This document shows, piece after piece, positions 56,165 through 64,000 of a DNA stretch of 64,000 nt. The first letter of the stretch is position 1. The number at the start of each line of letters is the position of its first letter. The notes under the pieces were generated by a model. That model made no database searches. It saw only the letters and a program-made list of their open reading frames with translations, and had not been told where the DNA came from. The stretch is from Maylandia zebra (Eukaryota; Chordata; Actinopteri; Cichliformes; Cichlidae). Made by a program: the position numbers and the translations under genes. The stretch lies in contig NC_135172.1 in the NCBI RefSeq assembly GCF_041146795.1, forward strand, positions 12,452,137-12,516,136, written 5' to 3'.

Positions 56165-56643
56165 GATAACATCACTCTTGGCCTCCCTGCACTGGCTTCC
56201 AATTGAATTTAGGATTCATTTTCAAGTTCTTTTATTGGTTTTTAAATCTTTAAATGGTCTGGCACCTGCTGAAGCCCTATGTCCCCACTCGTTCGCTCCG
56301 GTCAGCTGAGCAGCTGTTGCTCTCAGTCCCCAAATCACGGCTGAAACTGAGAGGAGACCGAGCGTTCTCTATCGTGGCTCCTAAGCTTTGGAATAATCTT
56401 CCTCTTCACATTAGGCAATCGACATCAGTGCTGGTTTTTAAATCCAGATTGAAAAAGCATTTTTATTCACTGGCTTTTGACTCAGTGGTTGACTGACTTG
56501 TATTTTATTGTTTTTCGCTATGTTTATTATTGTATCGTATTTATTATTCTTATGGTATCTATTATGTTTCTATTGTTCAGCAGTTTGGTCAGCCTTGTGT
56601 GTTTTTAAAGTGCTATATAAATAAACAATGATGATGATGATGA
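56165..56643 (+). mobile_element. L2/Rex-type LINE, 5'-truncated, with (ATG)n tail
   Basis: It encodes LHWLP-type sequence, then LLLSVPKSRLKLRGDRAFSI, APKLWNNLPLHIRQS and FKSRLKKHFYSLAF. The 3' end is TATATAAATAAACAATGATG with a GATGAT tail, typical of fish L2-clade elements. Confidence 0.75.
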
Positions 56644-57476
56644 ACATAGTAACGTGTGTTGGGTTGCTCTGTCTTCAGACTCACTGTCAGACTGATTAGA
56701 CAGTGAGTCTGAAGGTGAGAGTCCTCACTGCCCACGCCTGTCTTTGGGTCTGACCAACACCGTTTCCTGTGTGTCATTCCCCCCTCGCCTTCCCCCCATC
56801 CGTCCTGTCTGCACTGACCTCTCCAATAAAGACAAAAGGCCTCATTTTCTGAAACTCTTCCTATCCCATCACCTTGCGAAGAATCACTTCACCATGTTGA
56901 TTAATAAGGACGGTGGGAATGGTTTGAAGTCTCGTCACAGAAAATGTGCCAAAGGCAAAGAATCTGAGCTTGAAATAAAATGAAATGAAAGATCAGCCCC
57001 ACACAGGGGTTAAATTCAGATGGAAACTCTTATCACACAAAGAGAACAAGCGAATAAATATATCTGAGTGTGGCCCCTCGACTGTCACAGTGTAGCTGAC
57101 ATTTGATCTTATCATGTGTTAAAGCTATTTTAATTACTGAAGAGAACCAGTGTCAAACTCAGCCCAAGTATGGTTGTACGTTAATCCTTAAAGCAACAAC
57201 GTTTTTAAAGTTGCAGCGTCATTTTTACACCACACCTAAAATCCCACTAATCGTCCGGGCTCTTCACCCTCTGACCACACGCTGGGGTATCTAACACCAC
57301 ATGACCCAAATGGAAACTATGTCAGCTGAAAGAAACCCATCGAAATGTGCAACACTTAAAACTTTGCCTGATTGGAGCATGGCTTCAAATACAGCCCTGA
57401 AAACAGACAGGCGGTCGTTGGCATTTCGTTACAAAGTTTCCTTGTTCAAAACTTCTTCTTCATTATAACAACCGAG

Positions 57477-59690
57477 TGACTGGGATCTACGAGCTGAGCT
57501 TGTGTAAGATGTCTGAAACTGGAAGCTCAGGTGAGCGGCCATGAAACATGTTTAAAGAACGGCAGCTGTTTTATCATAATTCTGTGGAGAGCTTCATCCT
57601 AATGAGGGCTCATGTCCTGAGCAGGGATGCAGAGGAGGAGGAGGAAGGTCCTGGACACATCAGTGGCTTATGTGCGTGGAGAGGAGAACCTGGCCGGCTG
57701 GAGGCCCAGAGGAGATAGCCTCATCCTAGAGCACCAGTGGGAGCTGGAGAAGATGGAGCAGCTGCAGGAGGTGGGGCCTTAAAAGATTCATAAAGAAATA
57801 AATCTGTTTAATATCATTGAGGGAAAAATGACTTTTCAGCTCAAAGACCAAAGTGCTATTCTAAAAAGTTTTTTCTTAGAGTACAGACTTTACATGACTA
57901 ACCTCCCCTCTTCTCCCCACCTCACATTCGCCCCCATCTTTCGTCCAGGTGGAAAAGACCCGTCACCTTCTGGGAGAGGCGGCTCCCGTGGGAACAGCTC
58001 CCACCACCAAGTCCCTGAGTGAGTCTCTGTCCCCCAGCGTGAGCTCCGGCACTCTGTCCACATCCACCTCCGTCTCCTCGCAGATCTCCAGCACCACCTT
58101 TGAAAGCGTGAGAAGGAGCTGGCCACCAAGGTGAGAAAAACGTGGGCTTAGTGGGCGTTCTTGTTGCTGCCTTCTTCCTTCTCTGCTCGGAGCTGATCGG
58201 TCTTGTTCCTGTTGTGTTGTAGTGCCTGCGCCTTCTGACACACACCTTCAATACTGAATACAAGCAGCTGGTGAACAGCATCAGTGACTGCAAGGTGAGA
58301 AATAATACAAAGAAATAAAAAAATAGCCTTTCTGTGTCACATCAGGGAGTTCCTATATTGACGTCTACCTCATCCTGCTGTTGTTTCACTTCAGCTTTCT
58401 CTCATCTCACCGATCGGACGTGATCCATCCGTGACGAGCTTCAGCAGTGCCACCCTCACCCCTTCCTCTACCTCCCCCTCTCTGTCGGACTCCCGCTGTG
58501 GCTCCATGGGCCAGAAGTAAACATATTTTTAGGAACATTGACCTCGATCTGCAAACGGTTATTGACAGGTTATCTATTTGATTCTAACTTGGTGTGATTT
58601 GTGTTAAAGGACCCCTGAGAACAGCTCACGTGCCTCCAGTCCCTCCTGCTCAGACTGTGAAAACTTCCCGATGGTTCCCACTCTGGAGACCTCCTACCTT
58701 GCGCGGGCTGCAAAAGAACGAGTTCCTGAACTTGGTGCCTGATATTGAAGAAATGCGACCAGGGTGAGTAATGCCATATTAACCCAAATACTGTCACTAT
58801 GACATGTGTCTCACAGACCAAATGTAAGTCGACACTCATGTTCTCTAGTTCAAGCAGAAATGATGTGGATCGATTCAAATTCCTGAGCCTGGATGATTTC
58901 AGCTGGAAACAAACCAACTCTGCTTCTTCCTCAGAAAAACAAGCGCTCTCTTAAAAAATAAATAAATGAATAAAATCTCTTCTTTTCAGATCTGTTGTGT
59001 CCAAGAAGGGTTTTCTAAGCTTCGTGGAGCCTCGCTCTAACTCATGGGGGAAGCATTTTGTGGTTGTTCGCCGGCCCTACGACTTCATCTACAACAGCGA
59101 CCAGGACCCCGTGGAGCGAGGCGTCCTCAACCTCTCCACAGCACAGGTGGAATACAGCGAAGACCAGCAGGCCATGCTTAAGGTTTGAGGCAGGATAGAG
59201 AAAGGCTGGATGTAACACGTTTGTCTTTAATGAGAATTCATTCAAATTGTTTTGGTGCACGTTGATTGATGAAATGGCAAATGGACTGGGATTTATCATT
59301 TGAATGAATATGAATATAATGTGATGTTTTCTTTTCAGACGCCCAACACATTTGCAGTGTGCACAAAACATGGAGGCATCCTCTTGCAGGCCACCAACGA
59401 GAACGACATGAACGACTGGCTGTACGCTTTTAATCCTCTGCTAGCAGGAACGATAAGGTACACACACACAGACACACACGCTCCTCTCACACCACAGTCA
59501 AACGTGCAGCTTCTGCACCCTTCAAAAACATTCCCTTCTTCTCACAACGTAAAACTCTCCCTGCAGATCTAAGCTGGCGAGGCGGCGCAGCCTTCCTCCA
59601 GCAACCCCGCTGCCAGCTCAGCTTTCCTCCTCTCTATTCCCTCCCCTCAGCTTTTTGTGTTTTTGTTTCGATGACAATGTTTGGGTCTAA
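57477..59690 (+). pseudogene. kif1b: KIF1B-like kinesin-3, 3' block with PH domain, two frame breaks
   Basis: Exons: 57477-57530 (TGIYELSLCKMSETGSS), 57625-57770 ([20 protein letters not shown]), 57949-58130, 58223-58294, 58395-58516, 58610-58763, 58990-59182, 59339-59457 and 59567 onward. The last coding exons form the lipid-binding PH domain ([40 protein letters not shown]). In 57949-58130 about 22 codons are lost between TTFES and EKELATK, and the frame shifts. In 58610-58763 an extra A (GCTGCAAAAGAACGAG) shifts the frame before NEFLNLVPDIEE. The exact stop was not resolved. AATAAA lies near 59886. The gene is probably non-functional here unless these are assembly errors. Confidence 0.82.
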
Positions 59691-60053
59691 TCTTGTTCCG
59701 CTTAGTTGTCATTCCCAAACTCTCCTAACTAAGTAGCATGTTGTAGTAGTCTACTTGTGTGTGCACGACTCTTTAGAAACTTTCCGTTTGCCAATCATCT
59801 GTACAAAAAAAATGTCTCTATCAGTGCTATTTGTCTCCTGAAATGAGTTTCATTCTATTTTGGGGGTTTTTGCTGTTGGTTTTTTAATAAATTAACATGC
59901 TCGCATGATACCTGCAGCAGTCCTCAGGAGAAGACCAGGTTTGCTCAGTTTAAAACAAAAAAACAAAAATGAACCAAATCAGCCAGCTTACATTTGAAAC
60001 CATGAAGGAAAAATCTACAGTTATCTCCAAGTGACGTGTTAGTTTATGCTCTG

Positions 60054-60656
60054 TGTTACGACCCGGCTCTGCTAGGCGACAGCGGACGTAACATAAACGA
60101 GCCCAGAGACTAGGGGGTTAGATAAAAAGAAAAACATAAGGTTTATTAACACAACTGAAAACCGTTAGTGAAACAACTCACTAGGCAATAGAGTGATTTT
60201 AAACAAACATAACAACTCCAGTAACACCAATAACACCAGTAGAACACTACTCATCTAAACATCTCACAGGAGGCAACTCAAAACAAAGGCTCACATGGCA
60301 GCAGTGCAAAGGCAGGAGGGACCGTCTCCACAGTCTGTTCAAATCAACAAGTCCCTCCACGAATGAAGAATCCTCAGCCTTTTATCTTCTCAGGTGATTG
60401 CAGGCAGCTGTGTCATTGGTCTGTCGTACTCAAGGCTCCCTCAGCAGCCAATGGTGTGAGTGGTCTGGCACGCTCTGACCTGAATGAAGGTGGGGCGGGC
60501 ATAGGTCCGGGCCAGCCAATCCCCCGTGAGTCCTGGAACACGTTGATTTCCATAGAGGAAGGCGGGGCCACCCCTCCCCTTAAAGTACCACCTATGTTGG
60601 GCAGAAGCAGACATTAAAGAGTGTGAACAAAAACAAAGAACAAACACAGCAAAACA
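60054..60656 (-). repeat. LTR of the second Gypsy element
   Basis: Bounded by TGTTACGACCCGG and CAGCAAAACA, about 603 bp with TG...CA ends. It abuts the RNase H stop codon on its right. Confidence 0.65.
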
Positions 60657-60659
60657 TGT

Positions 60660-62005
60660 TTACAAGCGGGACAGACCATCAGCTAAAACATTTTCAGACC
60701 CCTTCTTATGGTGAATACTTAAGTTGTATTCCTGCAACAACAGAGCCCAGCGCATAAGGCGCTGGTTATGATTAAACATGCGAGTAAGGAACACAAGTGG
60801 GTTGTGGTCGGTGTACACAACAAGAGGTAACATGCTGGACCCCAGGTATACGTGAAAGTGCTGAAGAGCCAACAACAAAGTCAGGGTCTCCTTTTCAATG
60901 GTGGAGTAGTTTAACTGATTTTTATTGAACTTGCGGGAAAAGTAACAAACGGGGTGGTTCAAACCCTGCAAGTCTTCTTGCAACAGCACTGCCCCAGCCC
61001 CGACAGCACTGGCATCAACCTCCAGTTTGAATGGTCGTGTCAAATCAGGTGCAGCTAACACAGGAGTGTGGCAGAGGAGGACTTTCGCACTCTCAAAAGC
61101 ATCTTGACACTCACTTGACCATATAAACTCAACTTTTGGGCTGAGTAGGTCAGTCAATGGCTTGACTACTGAGGAGAAATTTTTACAAAGGTTTCTGTAG
61201 TAGCCCACCATCCCTAGAAACCTACGCAACTCACGCCTGGTGGTAGGTGTGGGAAACTCTTTAATCACTGCCACTTTGGCATCTATGGGCCGGACCTGTC
61301 CACGTCCCACCTCCCTGCCTAAGTACATCACTATAGCTTTGGCAAACTCACACTTAGCTAAGTTGAGAGTTAGAGTAGCTTGAGCCAAACGGTGAAATAC
61401 CTGGTGTAACGTTTCCAAATGATCTTGCCATGTTTCAGTATAAATTACTAGATCATCTACGTAGGCACTGCAGTTGGACAGGCCACGGAGGACTTTATTT
61501 ACCAGCCTCTGGAAGGTGGCAGGAGCGTTACACATGCTGAAAGCCATGACTGCGTATTGTAGAAAATCATCAGGTGTAACAAAGGCAGAGATGTTAGAGG
61601 CACGTTCAGTTAAAGGGACCTGCCAGTAACCATTAAGAAGATCTAATTTAGTGACATACTGAGCAGTCCAATACTGTCCACACAATCCTCAACTCTTGGG
61701 AGAGGATGTGAGTCAGCCACAGTCACAGAGTTCACCTTCCGGAAGTCTGTAATAAAACGGGGCGAGCCATCTGGCTTAGATTCCACTATACAAGGCGAGC
61801 TCCAGGGGCTTTGACTGGGCTTCGCTAAGCCATGTTGCAGCAGATAGTCAGCCTCCTGTTTCATGAGCAAGCGCTTATGGGGGCTGGCTCGATAAGGATG
61901 CTGCTTAATAGGTTTAGCTCCCTGGACATCAATATCATGCTCTAGCACCGTAGTGCAAGTTGGCACATCCCCGAATAAACAGGTGTATTCCTTAATCAAG
62001 AACAC
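60660..62005 (-). pseudogene. Ty3/Gypsy pol fragment: reverse transcriptase and RNase H, frameshifted
   Basis: Frame 62005-61643 encodes the region before and into the reverse transcriptase (WSSPCIVESKPDGSPRFITD, FRKVNSVTVADSHPLPRVED). The next frame, 61685-60660, continues with TKLDLLNGYWQVPL, FNVC-like AFSMCNAPATFQRLVNK and the catalytic AYVDDLVIY. It then gives RNase H (LEVDASAVGAGAVLLQEDLQ, TIEKETLTLLLALQ, VYTDHNPLVFL) to ENVLADGLSRL and stop. A one-step frame change near 61680 separates them. Integrase does not follow, and the LTR begins within 5 bp. Gmr1-like fish elements encode integrase upstream of reverse transcriptase, which would explain this order. The 5' part is cut off at 62005 by a LINE. 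Confidence 0.85.
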
Positions 62006-62009
62006 AGAG

Positions 62010-62620
62010 ACAGAATCAGAATCAGAATCAGAATACTTTATTGATCCCTGGGGGAAATTATTTTTTGTTACAGTGCTCCATTTTAAACCAACATTAAGAC
62101 AAGACAGACAATACGCTAACTAAGAATAGTACAATATATACATATATATACATACATACATACATAAGTCACTCATAAATAAATATTTGGAAAAGAAACA
62201 TGTGTAGTTGTAGCAGCAAACAGTGTGTTAAGTGGATGCGTTGTACAGGGAGATGGCCACAGGCAGGAATGATTTCCTGTGTCGTTCAGTGGTGCTTTTC
62301 GGTAATCTCAGTCTCTCACTGAACGAGCTCCTGTGACTGACCAACATGTCATGGAGTGGGTGGGAGGTGTTATCCAACATTCTCTTTATCTTGGACAGCA
62401 TCCGCCTCTCCGACACCACCTTGAGGGAGTCCAGCTCCATCCCCACAACATTGCTGGCCTTACGGATTAGTTTATTGAGTCTGTTGGCATCTGCGACCCT
62501 CAGCCTGCTCCCCCAGCATGCAACAGCATAGAGGATCGCAGTTGCATGCTGGGGGAGCAGGCTGAGGGTCAGAGTCAGGAGCTGTGATAAGAGGCCTGGT
62601 GGTGCCGACCTTTTCAATAA
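62010..62620 (-). mobile_element. L2-type LINE 3' end with 5' fold-back
   Basis: On the minus strand 62617-62228 encodes AVACWGSRLRVADANRLNKL, RKASNVVGMELDSLKVVSER and FLPVAISLYNAS, the C-terminus of fish L2-like LINE proteins. The tail carries (AGAATC)n at 62013-62030 and TTTATTGATCCCTGGGGGAA. The upstream edge is a perfect inverted duplication (62495-62570). Confidence 0.8.
62495..62570. repeat. Perfect 30-bp inverted repeat, 16-nt loop
   Basis: 62495-62524 (GACCCTCAGCCTGCTCCCCC...) is the exact reverse complement of 62541-62570. It marks the point where LINE homology turns back on itself. Confidence 0.95.
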
Positions 62621-62866
62621 AAGGTGATCATCATGTCTGGCGATTATACCTCAGCAGAGACTTTGTTTGGTGAATGACACAGGTCAGAAATAATAGAAAC
62701 AAACTTCTGAGTGACAGATGAGCAACCACACACAGCAGCGCCATCTTGTTACCAGTCAGGTGTGAAGAGCAGTTAGACCAAAGGTTCATTCAAGACTTTT
62801 TATGTGAAGGGAAGGATTTTAAACTGGATTCTGGATTTATCAGAAAATCAGTTCAGCTCGATCTGT

Positions 62867-62949
62867 TTCAGGATGGCTGAGTGGTCTAAGGTACTGTGTT
62901 TAGTGCTCACTCTCCCCTGGAGGTGTGGGTTTGAATCCCACTCTTAGCA
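62867..62949 (+). tRNA. Degenerate tRNA-Leu-like sequence
   Basis: GGATGGCTGAGTGGTCTAAG (box A) and GTGGGTTTGAATCCCACTC (T arm, box B) with CTCCCCTGGAG in the long variable arm match tRNA-Leu. The anticodon loop reads TTTAGTG (UAG). The acceptor stem has at least two mismatches, so it is probably a pseudogene or SINE head rather than a working tRNA. Confidence 0.6.
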
Positions 62950-62994
62950 GTTTCTGCTTCATTGTCTTTCTCGGTGTTCACATCTCCTCATTCC

Positions 62995-63836
62995 TGAAAT
63001 GGTCTGCTCACATTCACGTCCAGTCCAAAAAGGCTAGGCAAGCGCCTGTACCGTCTCCGACAACTCAGGAAGTTAGCAGGTTTTTCCAGTGGTCCTCAGA
63101 ACTTTCTATTCAGGCGCTGTGGAGAGCATCCTCACACAGAACATCACTTCCTGGTGTGGGAATAACTGTGTCCAGGATTGAGAAGCAGAGTGATCCGTGC
63201 GTCAGAACGCTGCTGCGTTACAAATGCAAATACAGTATGATCCACAAATATAACTTCCCTACAGGACATTTACACCAGGAGATGTTGGTCCAGAGCATCT
63301 CAGATATTAAAGGACTGGTCCCATCCCAGTAACAAAATGTTTCGACTTCTGCAATCAGGCAGAAGGTTCCACACCATCGGGGCCAAAACAGACACTCGAG
63401 GAGGAGCTTCTCTCCTCAGGCCGTACGAGTCCTAAACCAGAACACGCCCCCACTCCCCTCATAGCATCAATAAGTGACTGAAACAGGACCTTATATCAAT
63501 CTGTTCACACTACCCTGGTCGCATTACTGTTTACACTTCTCTGGTCACTCAGTTGAATTACTCTGTTTATATTACTCTGCTCACTTGTTTACTTGCACAG
63601 CTCTGTCAATACGTTGCTGTGCTAATATGGCACAAGACACTTTAACACTCCATTTGCACAAAGTACATTTTCAGATTTTTGATTTAAAATTTCCAGACTT
63701 TTAAAATCTATTTACTTATTGTATATAATGTCTTTTTTTGTACAGTCAAAGGAGCAGTTCAGGAGACATTTCACTGTTTGTTTTGTAATTTAATGACTAT
63801 GCATGTGACAAATAAAAAATCTTCAGTCTTGAACGT
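62995..63836 (+). mobile_element. Rex/L2-type LINE 3' end
   Basis: Broken frames encode RLYRLRQLRKLAG, NKMFRLLQSGRRFHTIGAKT and similar C-terminal LINE motifs. The 3' tail is GCATGTGACAAATAAAAAATCTTCAGTCTTG. It is several times frameshifted. Confidence 0.65.
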
Positions 63837-64000
63837 TATGCTCTCTCTTTCTAGGCCCTGCCAGTACTCTCGCTCCAGCATTTTGGATCAGCTGAAGGCT
63901 TTTGAGGGAGTTTTTATGACATCTGAAAATAGCAAATTACAGTTTCCCAGGACTTGCATGAACAGTTCAACAGCAAAGCCCCAAAAACCAAACAGGCTCA
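63837..64000 (+). other. Window edge, possible exon not identified
   Basis: A splice-acceptor-like CTCTCTCTTTCTAG precedes an open frame (SSILDQLKAFEGVFMT) that runs to the edge. No family was recognised. Confidence 0.2.

Noticed and set aside
62867-62949. Functional tRNA-Leu gene
   Set aside because: Acceptor-stem mismatches and altered anticodon arm. Retained only as tRNA-like.
63837-64000. Additional kinesin or other named exon at the window edge
   Set aside because: Acceptor-like sequence and open frame exist, but the peptide was not recognised.
1-64000. CRISPR arrays, bacterial operons, rRNA
   Set aside because: No regularly spaced repeat-spacer array with unique spacers, no ribosome-binding-site/operon structure and no rRNA core motifs were seen.

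Overview
The window is vertebrate genomic DNA, almost certainly from a spiny-rayed teleost. Exons are split by GT-AG introns, and the broken genes are vertebrate families (RNF145, filamin, TOGARAM/crescerin, LSM14B, KIF1, HERC, LRRC31). The repeats are typically teleost: Tc1-type and hAT MITEs, L1/Swimmer-like and L2/Rex-like LINEs, SCAN-gag Ty3/Gypsy elements, and a retrovirus-like LTR element. A cichlid is plausible, but the species cannot be fixed from sequence alone. No bacterial features, CRISPR array or rRNA were seen.

Layout. 0-13.5 kb: interspersed repeats with two truncated gene pieces, an RNF145 piece (1.65-2.29 kb) and a filamin piece (8.40-8.80 kb). A CpG-rich promoter-like block precedes an unrecognised 84-codon ORF with a poly(A) signal (11.29-12.03 kb). 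13.5-23.35 kb: an L1-like LINE copy split by an 8.69-kb retrovirus-like element. Its two 629-bp LTRs looked identical except for one base, but no pol gene is recognisable. 23.35-36.6 kb: nested transposons. A hAT copy with an 8-bp target duplication sits in a MITE, and a mariner-like transposase gene is cut in two by 7.7 kb. That 7.7 kb holds a full-length L1-like LINE (15-bp target duplication, two open ORFs, but an in-frame gap in the reverse transcriptase) and an 870-bp element with perfect 52-bp inverted repeats.

38.5-48.9 kb is the most unusual part. On the minus strand lie three copies of a TOG-domain gene. The middle copy can be spliced into an uninterrupted 505-codon frame. A neighbouring 2.5-kb copy is a very recent tandem duplicate, and a third is a partial, diverged copy. 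The terminal exon of the left copy is interrupted by a SCAN-gag Gypsy element. That element has lost integrase and reverse transcriptase and carries an intron-free piece of the host gene LSM14B. The gag segment missing from its proper place lies inside the element's own LTR between 32-bp direct repeats. A 32-bp minisatellite grew at the insertion point and now encodes the stop codon of the TOG protein.

49.2-59.7 kb: a kinesin-3 (KIF1B-like) gene on the plus strand. Its central exons are absent, and pieces of a HERC ubiquitin ligase and an LRRC31-like gene stand in their place. The 3' kinesin part has two frame breaks. 60.0-64 kb: a second integrase-less Gypsy copy, two LINE 3' ends (one with a perfect 30-bp fold-back) and a degenerate tRNA-Leu-like sequence.

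Taken together, most host genes here are partial and TE density is high. Several rearrangements are young. This fits a degenerate, rearrangement-prone compartment such as a B chromosome, sex-linked region or pericentromere. That last step is inference, and misassembly must be excluded for the tandem copies and the kinesin locus.
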